DNA from: Bacteroidales bacterium UBA3623
Lineage (GTDB): Bacteria > Bacteroidota > Bacteroidia > Bacteroidales > UBA932
Direction: 5' to 3'
Assembly: GCA_002373715.1 (NCBI GenBank)
Contig: DFLI01000088.1
Location: 7,270 to 30,177 of the forward strand
DNA: 22,908 bases
The notes under the pieces were generated by a model. The model made no database searches. It was not told the DNA's origin and worked only from the letters and a program-made list of their open reading frames with translations. How positions within the stretch are numbered: the stretch's first letter is position 1; each line of letters begins with the position of its first letter. Positions 7,153 to 13,888 of the stretch are shown piece by piece. A program made the position numbers and the translations under genes.

Positions 7153-7977
7153 TTACGCAAATAAGGCTTTAACTACATCTTTGTGGGAGTGCACGGCATT
7201 GAAGAGGGCTTCCAGGTTCACCTTGGACTCTTCGCCGGTGGTGTTAGGATACACCTGGATGGCACCGGAAGGCGTATTTTCCAGGTAGAGGGCTTCGGGA
7301 TGCAGCTGGGAACCATAGTCGAAGAAGAGTTTCTCCGAAATGGTTTGCAGGCTTGCATTGAGCAGCACGTCTTCCTTGTCCAGGATAATGATAGGGTCAA
7401 TGATTTCTTCCAAATCACGCACCTGGTGGGTGGAAATGATAATGGCGCTGTCATCGCAGGTGTACTTCATGATGGCCTTGCGGAACTGGCTCTTGGAAGG
7501 AATGTCCAGACCGTTGGTGGGTTCGTCCATGAAGTAGTGGCGGGCATTGCAGGCCAGGGCGAATGCAATCCAGGTTTTCTTGAGCTGGCCGGCGCTCATG
7601 GTATCCATGCGCTGGGTGGTGTCCACCTCAAATTCTCCCAGAAGGGTGAGGTACTTGTTCATGTCGAACAGGGGCCAGAGCTTACCCCGCTCGGCGCCAA
7701 AGTCAATGGCCTTGGCACGGATGGGAGCAACCTCATCAGGAAGGTAGAACTGCTCTGCCAGCAGGGAAGGCTGACGGTCGAAAGGATTGCGACCGTCGGT
7801 CTCGATGCTGCCAGTCTGCGGCTTCTTCAGGCCGCACAGTAAAGTAAGGAGAGTGGTTTTCCCTACACCATTCTCTCCCAGGAGGCCGTAGATGTTGCCT
7901 CCTTTCAGCTCCATGGAAATGTTCTTCAGAACACCCTTGGAGCCATAACTGAAGGATAAATCTTTGACTTGGATCAT
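7153..7977 (-). CDS. ABC transporter ATP-binding protein (YtrB-like)
   Basis: This 274-aa protein is a single nucleotide-binding domain: Walker A GENGVGKT (34-41), signature MSAGQ (127-131) in place of the usual LSGGQ, Walker B with MDEP (150-153) and switch His184 in STHQ. A C-terminal tail of about 80 residues may contact the permease. It powers the transporter formed with the next gene. It is the first gene of a four-gene operon (ATPase, permease, GntR regulator, GIN lipoprotein) with a clear promoter at 8012-8042. The ATG lies about 30 nt after the expected transcription start. Confidence 0.92.
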   Translation of the reverse strand: MIQVKDLSFSYGSKGVLKNISMELKGGNIYGLLGENGVGKTTLLTLLCGLKKPQTGSIETDGRNPFDRQPSLLAEQFYLPDEVAPIRAKAIDFGAERGKLWPLFDMNKYLTLLGEFEVDTTQRMDTMSAGQLKKTWIAFALACNARHYFMDEPTNGLDIPSKSQFRKAIMKYTCDDSAIIISTHQVRDLEEIIDPIIILDKEDVLLNASLQTISEKLFFDYGSQLHPEALYLENTPSGAIQVYPNTTGEESKVNLEALFNAVHSHKDVVKALFA

Positions 7978-7986
7978 ATCTTTTGT

Positions 7987-8010
7987 AGTGTATTAGTTCA
8001 TTAGTACACT
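7987..8010 (-). promoter_or_regulatory. Candidate operator for the GntR/YtrA-like regulator
   Basis: AGTGTATTAGTT and CATTAGTACACT form an imperfect 12+12 palindrome (9 of 12 matches, perfect AGTGTA/TACACT ends). It lies just downstream of the -7 box, over the expected transcription start, where a repressor would block initiation. The link to the regulator at 5996-6331 is inferred from position. Confidence 0.55.
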
Positions 8011-8011
8011 G

Positions 8012-8042
8012 CAAAGGTAAAAAGAAAAATTCAATTTCCAAA
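8012..8042 (-). promoter_or_regulatory. Promoter of the ABC/GntR/GIN operon
   Basis: On the minus strand, TTTG (8042-8039), a 19-nt spacer and TACCTTTG (8019-8012) match the Bacteroidota primary-sigma consensus in both elements and spacing. Transcription would start near 8005, about 28 nt before the ATPase start codon. Confidence 0.75.
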
Positions 8043-8046
8043 AATA

Positions 8047-8064
8047 ATTTGAAAATTTTCAAAT
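8047..8064. repeat. Perfect AT-rich palindrome
   Basis: ATTTGAAAATTTTCAAAT is a perfect 18-nt palindrome, just upstream of the -33 element of the ABC operon promoter and next to the dispersed repeat at 8068. It could be an operator or an up-type element; no protein can be assigned. Confidence 0.5.
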
Positions 8065-8067
8065 AAT

Positions 8068-8095
8068 GAGATTCCCGGTCAAGCCGGGAATGACG
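8068..8095 (-). repeat. Dispersed palindromic repeat, family A (copy 4)
   Basis: Read on the minus strand: CGTCATTCCCGG, CTTGA, CCGGGAATCTC. This is the most regular copy in the window. It faces copy 5 head-to-head with a 19-nt gap. Confidence 0.8.
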
Positions 8096-8114
8096 CTGTG
8101 GCATGAGAGACCAT

Positions 8115-8145
8115 CGTCATGGCCGACACCGATCGGCCATCTCTT
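8115..8145 (+). repeat. Dispersed palindromic repeat, family A (copy 5), forms a gene end
   Basis: CGTCATGGCCGA, CACCGA, TCGGCCATCTCTT; GGCCGA pairs with TCGGCC. The stop codon and last seven codons (MADRCRP) of the AraC-type gene lie within this unit. Confidence 0.7.
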
Positions 8146-8560
8146 TTCGCCACTGAAGTGGAGTAACGCCGGTGTATTGTTTGAACAGGCGGGCGAAATT
8201 GCTGCGGTCGGAGAAGCCCACGCGGCGGGCAATGGTGGAAAGGGGAGTGCGGGGTTCGGAGAGCATCTGCTGCATGGCGTCCTGGAGGCGGAGCTCCGTG
8301 CGCCAGGTGCGGAAGTCTTTGCCATCGGCCTTAAAATACCTATATAATAATAGGGAGGAGGTGCCTATGCTTTGCGCCGCTTCTGCAACGGTGCGATGGG
8401 GAAGCCGGTAGCCTTTTCCCTGCACCCACACTTGCAGGAGGGCTTCCAGCCGGTTTCTGTCTTCTTGCGTGAAGGCAGATGAAGAAGAAAGAGCCTGCTC
8501 TCGGATGGGGAACAGGCTCTTGAGACGATCTTTGAAAGATTTCTTACCAGCCCAGGACAT
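8117..8560 (-). CDS. AraC-type DNA-binding protein, short, possibly a remnant
   Basis: About 147 residues with little beyond an AraC/XylS DNA-binding domain. Both helix-turn-helix motifs are visible: TVAEAAQSIGTSSLLLYRYF and TIARRVGFSDRSNFARLFKQ, followed by GVTPLQWRKE. AraC regulators are usually near 300 aa with a sensor half, and the C-terminal domain of membrane-anchored Bacteroidota members looks like this, so the gene may have lost its N-terminus. The start is uncertain: the ATG at 8560 overlaps the end of the preceding gene by 17 nt, and the frame stays open to 8593. The last seven codons come from a dispersed repeat. A possible terminator of the preceding gene falls in its 5' part, also hinting at decay. 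Confidence 0.6.
   Translation of the reverse strand: MSWAGKKSFKDRLKSLFPIREQALSSSSAFTQEDRNRLEALLQVWVQGKGYRLPHRTVAEAAQSIGTSSLLLYRYFKADGKDFRTWRTELRLQDAMQQMLSEPRTPLSTIARRVGFSDRSNFARLFKQYTGVTPLQWRKEMADRCRP
8480..8520 (-). terminator. Possible terminator of the deoxyhypusine synthase-like gene
   Basis: AGAGCCTG (8490-8497) and CAGGCTCT (8513-8520) form an 8-bp stem with a 15-nt loop. On the minus strand TTTCTTCTTC follows. It lies about 25 nt after the stop at 8544 but within the AraC-type reading frame. Confidence 0.4.
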
Positions 8561-9512
8561 AGGCGAAGATGAGCGGTGCCACGATGGTGGCATCGGACTC
8601 TACTATGAAGCGGGGGGTATCCGGGGAAAGCTTGCCCCAGGTGATTTTCTCGTTGGGAACGGCACCGGAATAGGAACCGTAGGAAGTGGTGGAATCCGAA
8701 ATCTGGCAGAAGTATGCCCAGAGGGGAGTGCCTTCCCAACCCAGATCCTGCTCCATCATGGGAACGCAGCAGATGGGGAAGTCTCCGGCGGTGCCACCGC
8801 CAATCTGGAAGAAGCCAACGCCGGGGGCGTTCTTCTTGTACCAGTCTACCAGGAACATCATAACCTCTACACCCTGGATAACCATGTGAGGATCATATTC
8901 TCCGCGGATGACGTGGGCGGTGAAGATGTTACCGGTGGTGCAGTCTTCCCAGGCGGGGCAGATGATGGGGATGTTCTTTTCGCAGGCGGCTACTACCCAG
9001 CTGTCTTTAGGGTCAATTTCGTAGTACTGCTTGAGAACGCCGCTGCGGATCATCTGATAGATGAACTCGTAGGGGAGATATCTCTTGCCTTCTGCCTTGG
9101 CCTTGTCCCAAACCTCTACCAGGTGCTTTTCCAGACGGCGGAAAGCTTCTTCCTCCGGGATGCAGGTATCCGTTACACGGTTGTAGTGGTTGTTGATTAG
9201 TTCCTGCTCCTGTGCGGGAGTGAGGTCACGGTAGCCGGGAACACGGTAATAGTGGTTGTGAGCCACCAGATTCATGATATCCTCTTCCAGGTTGTTGGCG
9301 CTGCAGCAGACGAAGGAAATTTTGTCCTGACGGATCATTTCTGCCAGGGACAGGCCCAGTTCTGCGGTACTCATGGCACCGGCCATGGCCAGAAACATTT
9401 TACCACCCTTGTTCAGGAGGTCTTCATAGGCCTTGGCAGCGTCTACCAGAGCGGCCGAGTTGAAGTGACGGTAATGATGGGTAATGAATTGAGAGATAGG
9501 TCCCTTTTCCAT
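8544..9512 (-). CDS. Deoxyhypusine synthase-family protein
   Basis: This 322-aa protein matches the deoxyhypusine/homospermidine synthase fold. Near the C-terminus it has SGAVPNEKITWGKL followed by ESDATIVAPL; Lys294 corresponds to the catalytic lysine in the SWGK motif of eukaryotic deoxyhypusine synthase, which forms a covalent butylimine from spermidine. An N-terminal AMAGAMSTAELG segment and an internal GGGTAGDFP glycine turn fit the NAD-binding site. Bacteria lack eIF-5A, so bacterial members are expected to act on small polyamines (homospermidine-like chemistry); the exact substrate is unknown. The start ATG has a TAATTTTG box about 60 nt upstream on the minus strand. It is divergent from the biosynthetic cluster. 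Confidence 0.88.
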   Translation of the reverse strand: MEKGPISQFITHHYRHFNSAALVDAAKAYEDLLNKGGKMFLAMAGAMSTAELGLSLAEMIRQDKISFVCCSANNLEEDIMNLVAHNHYYRVPGYRDLTPAQEQELINNHYNRVTDTCIPEEEAFRRLEKHLVEVWDKAKAEGKRYLPYEFIYQMIRSGVLKQYYEIDPKDSWVVAACEKNIPIICPAWEDCTTGNIFTAHVIRGEYDPHMVIQGVEVMMFLVDWYKKNAPGVGFFQIGGGTAGDFPICCVPMMEQDLGWEGTPLWAYFCQISDSTTSYGSYSGAVPNEKITWGKLSPDTPRFIVESDATIVAPLIFAYVLGW

Positions 9513-9573
9513 TTTTATGTCTTAACTTCCGGCGGCGAAGCCAGTCTGTGACTTCCAACCCCCGGATTGGTTG

Positions 9574-9581
9574 CAAAATTA
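9574..9581 (-). promoter_or_regulatory. -7 element of the deoxyhypusine synthase-like gene
   Basis: On the minus strand TAATTTTG fits TAnnTTTG. No TTTG at the right distance upstream. It is back to back with the -7 element at 9603-9610, so the two promoters share about 20 bp. Confidence 0.5.
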
Positions 9582-9602
9582 GGAAAAAAACACGAGAAAC
9601 GC

Positions 9603-9610
9603 TATATTTG
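9603..9610 (+). promoter_or_regulatory. -7 element of the biosynthetic cluster
   Basis: TATATTTG fits TAnnTTTG; the -33 element is poor. Transcription would start near 9617, leaving about 11 nt before the ATG at 9628. This would drive the first part of the cluster, through 13831. Confidence 0.6.
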
Positions 9611-9627
9611 CAAACCATTTTAAGTAT

Positions 9628-10719
9628 ATGAATTTATTTCCTTCCATCGAGAAAGCCTATACCCGCGAGCATTTGAATGCTCGGGACGCTCAACGTCTGG
9701 CAGAATTCATTGCCTTCGGCCCCATGGTTTTCCAGGTGAGCCGCCTCATGGTCAAGTTCGGAATTCTGGAGCAGCTGCGCAGCGGAGCCAAAACCCTGCC
9801 GCAAATTGCCCAGGCCGCCGGCCTTAGCGAATATGCCGCCAAGGTGCTTCTGGAGGCTTCCCTTTCCATCGGCACGGTGATTATTGACCCCCAAACGGAC
9901 CAGTATCACCTTTCCAACGTGGGCTGGTTCCTCCTCACGGACAATGCCACCCGCGTGAACCTGGACTTTAATCACGACGTTAACTACGAAGGCTTCTTCC
10001 AGCTGGAAGAGGCTCTGAAGGAGGGAAAACCGGCCGGTCTGAAACACTTCGGCCCCTGGCCCACCATTTACGAAGGCCTTTCCTCCCTGCCCAAGCAGGT
10101 GCAGAAGAGCTGGTTTGGCTTTGACCATTTCTACAGCGACCATTCCTTCGCCGAGGCCCTTCCCATAGTATTTGCCGGCAAACCCCGCCGCATCATGGAC
10201 GTAGGAGGCAATACGGGCCGATTCTCGCAGCAGTGCGTAGCTTATGACCCGGATGTGGAAATGACCATTGTGGACCTGCCTCAGCAGATAGGGCTCATGA
10301 AAGAAGCCGTGAAGGAAGACCCTAACGCCGCCCGTATCCACGGCTACGGAACCAACCTGCTGGACCCCGGGAATGGCCTTCCGGCCGATGTTCACCCGGA
10401 CGTTATCTGGATGAGCCAGTTCCTGGACTGCTTTAGCGAGCCCCAGATTCTGAGTATCCTGCAGCGCGCCGCCAATGTGATGGAACCCGGCACCCGCCTC
10501 CTGATTATGGAAACCTTCTGGGACCGCCAGAGATTCGAACCTGCCGCCTTCTGCCTTACCATGACCAGCCTTTATTTCACGGTAATGGCCAACGGCAATT
10601 CAAAAATGTATCATTCCGACGACTTTATCAAACTGATAGACCAGGCCGGCCTGGAAGTGGAAAAAATCCACGACGGCCTGGGACAAGGACACAGCATAGT
10701 AATTTGTAAAAAGAAATAA
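9628..10719 (+). CDS. SAM-dependent O-methyltransferase
   Basis: This 363-aa protein has the two-part layout of plant/bacterial COMT-like O-methyltransferases: an N-terminal winged-helix dimerisation domain (about 20-105, with LPQIAQAAGLSEYAAKVLLE) and a class I Rossmann domain with SAM motif I IMDVGGNTG (189-197). TIVDLPQQ (motif II) and WMSQFLDCFSE follow. Such enzymes methylate phenolic or other hydroxyls on small molecules. As first gene of the cluster, 2 nt before an ACP gene, its likely substrate is the aryl head or a hydroxyl of the product chain (inference). The ATG sits about 11 nt after the expected transcription start. Its length is normal and no defect is seen. Confidence 0.88.
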   Translation: MNLFPSIEKAYTREHLNARDAQRLAEFIAFGPMVFQVSRLMVKFGILEQLRSGAKTLPQIAQAAGLSEYAAKVLLEASLSIGTVIIDPQTDQYHLSNVGWFLLTDNATRVNLDFNHDVNYEGFFQLEEALKEGKPAGLKHFGPWPTIYEGLSSLPKQVQKSWFGFDHFYSDHSFAEALPIVFAGKPRRIMDVGGNTGRFSQQCVAYDPDVEMTIVDLPQQIGLMKEAVKEDPNAARIHGYGTNLLDPGNGLPADVHPDVIWMSQFLDCFSEPQILSILQRAANVMEPGTRLLIMETFWDRQRFEPAAFCLTMTSLYFTVMANGNSKMYHSDDFIKLIDQAGLEVEKIHDGLGQGHSIVICKKK

Positions 10720-10721
10720 GT

Positions 10722-10964
10722 ATGACTATCGAGAAAATCAACGAAATCGTGAAGAACTTCCTGGTGGAAGACCTTGAGATTGAAGAAGAAAAGATTGAAG
10801 GCAGTGCCCGTCTGAAAGAGGACCTGGGTATTGATTCCCTGGAAGTAGTGGACGTGGTGGTGCTGGTGGAAGACCAGTTTGGCTACAAGATGAAGCCCGA
10901 AGACTTCCGCACCCTCATTACCCTGGACGATTTCTGCCACTTCATTCAGGAGCACGTAGCCTAG
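10722..10964 (+). CDS. Acyl carrier protein 1
   Basis: This 80-aa acidic protein has the phosphopantetheine site LGIDSLEVVD, with Ser39 as attachment residue, in a four-helix ACP layout. It would carry the growing or starter acyl chain as a thioester for the ketosynthases in this cluster. It starts 2 nt after the methyltransferase stop and its TAG overlaps the GTG start of the next gene by 1 nt, so translation is probably coupled. It resembles ACPs of aryl polyene clusters, which typically carry two; the second is at 13889. Confidence 0.93.
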   Translation: MTIEKINEIVKNFLVEDLEIEEEKIEGSARLKEDLGIDSLEVVDVVVLVEDQFGYKMKPEDFRTLITLDDFCHFIQEHVA

Positions 10965-11389
10965 TGACGGACCCTCGCACTATAGACATCAACGAGATTG
11001 TCTTGCAGCAGCCGCCTTTCCGCTTTGTGCACAGGCTGGAGGCGTTTTCAGACAATGAAGCCACGGTTTCCTTCACCCCCGGTGAGGGTAACCTGCTCAT
11101 GGAAAACGGCTGCCTGTCGGCTGCCGGTATCATAGAGCACATGGCCCAGGCCAATGCGGCCCGTTTGGGCTTTCTGTGCGTCTATGTGCTCAAGGTGCCC
11201 GTAAACATCGGTTACATTGGCCAGGTGAAGGATTTGAACATCTTCCGTCTGCCCAAGGAAGGGGAGACGCTCACTACAACGGTTTCCCTGCGCTACGAGG
11301 TGCTCAATATTTCCCTTTGCGAAGTAGAGGTGCGCTCCGGCGAGGAACTGCTGGCCAAGGCCACCATCAAAACGGCCACTAAAGAATGA
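10964..11389 (+). CDS. Hotdog-fold dehydratase subunit, ApeP-like
   Basis: This 141-aa protein fits the FabZ/FabA-like hotdog group: QQPPFRFVHRL near the N-terminus and the central-helix motif AAGIIEHMAQANAARLGF with Glu58. The HFPxxPxxPGV segment that supplies the catalytic His in FabZ is replaced by LLMENGCLSAAG, without such a His. This pattern fits ApeP of aryl polyene systems, which works as a complex with ApeI; an ApeI-like partner is at 16641-16964. The pair would dehydrate 3-hydroxyacyl-ACP to build conjugated double bonds. The start is GTG, overlapping the ACP stop; the end overlaps the ketosynthase start as ATGATG. Confidence 0.82.
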   Translation: MTDPRTIDINEIVLQQPPFRFVHRLEAFSDNEATVSFTPGEGNLLMENGCLSAAGIIEHMAQANAARLGFLCVYVLKVPVNIGYIGQVKDLNIFRLPKEGETLTTTVSLRYEVLNISLCEVEVRSGEELLAKATIKTATKE

Positions 11390-12462
11390 TGAGAGTAGGG
11401 ATTATCGGTACGGGCCTGGTAACGCCTCTGGGCAATACCCCCGCCGGCGTATTAGCGGCCGTGCGGGAAGGAAAGAGCGCCCTGGCGCTGCATCCCGGCT
11501 TCCCGGAGCCCTATTTTGCCTCTTTGCTGCCCCGACCGGTTTCCTTCGAGGAAGTGTCGCTGCAAGCGGCCCGCGCCGCCGTGCAAAGCGCCGGAATAGA
11601 CGCATCGGCCCCTGCCACCGGCTTTGTGCTCTCTTCCATCAAGGGAGACATAGAGCATATAGATAAGGTTGATGTTTCCCTGGCCTACAGCGCCGGGAAC
11701 ATAGCCCGGGCCCTGGGGGTAAGCACCCCGCCCGTGGTGGTATCCAATGCCTGCATCTCCGGCCTGGCTGCCCTGGTGCAGGGAATGAGAATGATCCGTT
11801 CCGGGCAGTACAAGCAGGTGATTGTGGTGGGAACAGAATTGCAGTCATCCTTCATTGTAACAGGTTTCCAATCCCTCAAAGCCCTGTCCGTAGAGCCCTG
11901 TAAGCCCTTTGATGCCAATCGTATTGGTCTTAACCTGGGAGAAGCATCAGCTGCAATAGTCCTCACTTGTCATTCTGAGCGAAGCGAAGAATCTGTGTGG
12001 GAATTGGTAGAAGGAGCAATAAGGAACGATGCGAACCATATTTCCGGACCGTCGCGCACTGGGGAAGGCAGCTACAATGCCCTGCGGGCGGTGCTGCCGT
12101 TTGTGGATAAGAAAGACTTGGCTTTTGTGAACGTGCACGGAACGGCCACGGTGTATAATGACGAAATGGAAGCCATCGCGCTTAGCCGTGCCGGGCTGCT
12201 GGATGTGCCGGTGAATGCCCTCAAGGGCTATTTTGGACACACCATGGGCGCCGCGGGCATCCTGGAGAGCATCCTTTCCATGGAGGCGCTGGAGGCGGGT
12301 GTTGTGCTTCCCACCCGAGGTTTCTCGGAGCTGGGGGTATCGGCCCCCGTGCAAGTGAGCGCGCAGGAGCGTGAGGCCCACGGGAAAGCCTTTATCAAGC
12401 TGCTTTCCGGCTTTGGCGGAGTGAACGGAGCGTTGCTCTTTAGAAAAGGAGGTGCCCAGTGA
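11386..12462 (+). CDS. Beta-ketoacyl-ACP synthase 1, with repeat-derived loop
   Basis: This 358-aa FabF-type condensing enzyme has an intact Cys-His-His triad: Cys123 (SNACISG), His251 (NVHGTATVYNDE) and His285 (GYFGHTMGAAG). It is about 50 residues shorter than housekeeping FabF, as is common in aryl polyene-type clusters. It should extend an ACP-bound chain with malonyl units. Residues 195-204 (CHSERSEESV) are encoded by a dispersed repeat lying in frame between the AAIVL strand and WELVEGAIRNDANH, without breaking the frame. Translation is coupled upstream (ATGATG overlap) and downstream (GTGA overlap to a small KS-like protein that may be its partner). Confidence 0.88.
   Translation: MMRVGIIGTGLVTPLGNTPAGVLAAVREGKSALALHPGFPEPYFASLLPRPVSFEEVSLQAARAAVQSAGIDASAPATGFVLSSIKGDIEHIDKVDVSLAYSAGNIARALGVSTPPVVVSNACISGLAALVQGMRMIRSGQYKQVIVVGTELQSSFIVTGFQSLKALSVEPCKPFDANRIGLNLGEASAAIVLTCHSERSEESVWELVEGAIRNDANHISGPSRTGEGSYNALRAVLPFVDKKDLAFVNVHGTATVYNDEMEAIALSRAGLLDVPVNALKGYFGHTMGAAGILESILSMEALEAGVVLPTRGFSELGVSAPVQVSAQEREAHGKAFIKLLSGFGGVNGALLFRKGGAQ
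11969..11994 (+). repeat. Dispersed repeat, family B, inside a ketosynthase gene
   Basis: The unit runs from GTCATTCTGAGC through GAAGCGAAGAATCT; ATTCT and AGAAT pair at its ends. Read in the ketosynthase frame it gives CHSERSEES, a peptide I recall from repeat-derived stretches in many bacterial genomes. It differs in sequence from family A but shares the GTCAT...ATCT ends. Confidence 0.7.
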
Positions 12463-12950
12463 AAGAGGTAAGTATTCCTTGTGGCGTAGATTTGACGCAG
12501 CTGTACAGGCAGGAGGTGGGGGACTATCCCAAGTTCTTCAAGATGGATGTGCTGTCCCGCCTGGGTTTCCTGCTCACGGAGCGTCTCGTTGGCTCAGATG
12601 AAAACCGTTTCCAGCCCCGCGAAGACCGCGCCGTGCTGGTATTCAGTCGGGAGGGCTGCGTGGCCAACGACCGCAATTACGTGGCCACCATGAAGGATTT
12701 CCCTTCTCCTTCTCTCTTTGTGTACACGCTGCCCAATATTGTGGCCGGAGAAATTGCCATCCGGAACAAGTATGCCGGTGAAACATCGGCCTTTGTGCTG
12801 GAAAAATATGATGAAAAAGCCATCTTTGAGTTGGTGCGCCAGGCTTTTCAGGACCCGGTGACCCAGTCGGCCGTGGTCATTTGGGCCGATTGTCCCAGTG
12901 ATACGGAGTGGGACGCCCGAGGATGGCTGGTTAACAGAGAAGAACTATGA
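12459..12950 (+). CDS. Small ketosynthase-like protein without nucleophile (1)
   Basis: This 163-aa protein resembles half of a thiolase-fold ketosynthase: SPSLFVYTLPNIVAGEIAIR, then YAGETSAFVLEKYD and a helix FELVRQAF. At the position of the catalytic Cys (TACSS in active enzymes) it has VLEKY, so no condensation activity is expected. It starts with GTG overlapping the stop of ketosynthase 1 (GTGA), implying 1:1 expression. By analogy with chain-length-factor or ApeC-type partners it may form a heterodimer or gate chain length; this is inference. Related short proteins occur in Bacteroidota pigment/APE clusters as far as I recall, without a defined role. Confidence 0.7.
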   Translation: MKEVSIPCGVDLTQLYRQEVGDYPKFFKMDVLSRLGFLLTERLVGSDENRFQPREDRAVLVFSREGCVANDRNYVATMKDFPSPSLFVYTLPNIVAGEIAIRNKYAGETSAFVLEKYDEKAIFELVRQAFQDPVTQSAVVIWADCPSDTEWDARGWLVNREEL

Positions 12951-13831
12951 GTGAAGAGCGCCAGTGGAGCGGCCGTACACACGGCACGGAGTGGATGCAC
13001 AAGGGCCTGGTATGGCTTTTCCGGGTGCTTCCGCTGGGCGTTCTCTACTTTTTCATGGCCCTGGTGGTTCCCTTTTACATGCTCTTCAATCACAAGGGAT
13101 ACCTGGCCATTTATCACTACCTTCGCTACAGGCACGGATATGGTCCTCTGAGGGCTTTTTGCGGCTGCTATGCCAACCATTTTCTCTTTGGTACGGCCAT
13201 CATGGACCGCTTCGCCGCTTATGCCGGCCGCAAGTTCAAGGTAGAAAGCCCTAAGCCGGATTTGTTTGAGGAACTTTCTCAGGAGGAACAGGGTTTTCTG
13301 GTGTTTGCCTCCCACATTGGCAATCCGGAACTCTGCGGATATATGCTTCGCAGCAAGCGTAAACGCATGAATGCCATCACTTTCCCTGGAGAAAAGGCAT
13401 CTATCCGAGCCCGCCGGGAGAAAATGCTGGAAGGCAACAACATCCGTCTTATTCCGGCCGAGGGAATGGAGTGGCTCTTTACCCTCAATGCCGCTCTTTC
13501 AGACGGAGAGATTGTGAGCATTCACGCAGACCGTCTGTTCGGCTCTCCCAAATTCCTGAAAGCCACCATTCTGGGGGCAGAAGCCAAGATTCCCCTGGGG
13601 CCGTTTAACATAGCGGCCACGCGGGATTTGCCGGTACTGGCCTCCTTTGCCATTAAAACGGGCTATAAGGACTATCGTTTCTATCTGGCCCGGCTGGATA
13701 CCCCCGAAATGCACGTGATGAACAAGCAGGAGAAGATGAATGCCCTGGCCGCCGCCTATGCCGCCCAGATGACGCAGGTGCTGGAAAAATGGCCCCTGCA
13801 GTGGTACAACTTCTTCGAATTCTGGAAGTAG
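12947..13831 (+). CDS. LpxL/HtrB-like acyltransferase
   Basis: This 294-aa protein matches the lipid A biosynthesis acyltransferase family. A hydrophobic N-terminal segment (about 20-48) anchors it in the inner membrane, and the HX4E catalytic motif is His123 to Glu128 (ASHIGNPE). RLIPAEGMEW, SIHADRLFG and LGPFNIAATRDLPVL follow in the usual order. The family moves an acyl chain from ACP to a lipid or sugar hydroxyl. Within this cluster it probably attaches the finished chain to its lipid anchor (inference). The ATG overlaps the previous stop (ATGA). A new promoter starts right after its stop codon, so this gene ends the first transcription unit or is read through. Confidence 0.88.
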   Translation: MSEERQWSGRTHGTEWMHKGLVWLFRVLPLGVLYFFMALVVPFYMLFNHKGYLAIYHYLRYRHGYGPLRAFCGCYANHFLFGTAIMDRFAAYAGRKFKVESPKPDLFEELSQEEQGFLVFASHIGNPELCGYMLRSKRKRMNAITFPGEKASIRARREKMLEGNNIRLIPAEGMEWLFTLNAALSDGEIVSIHADRLFGSPKFLKATILGAEAKIPLGPFNIAATRDLPVLASFAIKTGYKDYRFYLARLDTPEMHVMNKQEKMNALAAAYAAQMTQVLEKWPLQWYNFFEFWK

Positions 13832-13835
13832 GGCA

Positions 13836-13867
13836 TTTGTTAAAAGAATTTAATTTGTCTACCTTTG
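13836..13867 (+). promoter_or_regulatory. Internal promoter before ACP 2
   Basis: TTTG (13836-13839), a 20-nt spacer and TACCTTTG (13860-13867) match the Bacteroidota consensus fully. TACCTT at 13860 is echoed inverted by AAGGTA at 13880-13885 across the expected start. The leader is about 15 nt to the ATG at 13889. Confidence 0.75.
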
Positions 13868-13888
13868 TTGAAATATAGTAAGGTAAAT

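Noticed and set aside
420..8145. CRISPR array from the recurring palindromic units
   Set aside because: Copies are isolated or in pairs, in both orientations, with no regular spacers and no cas genes.
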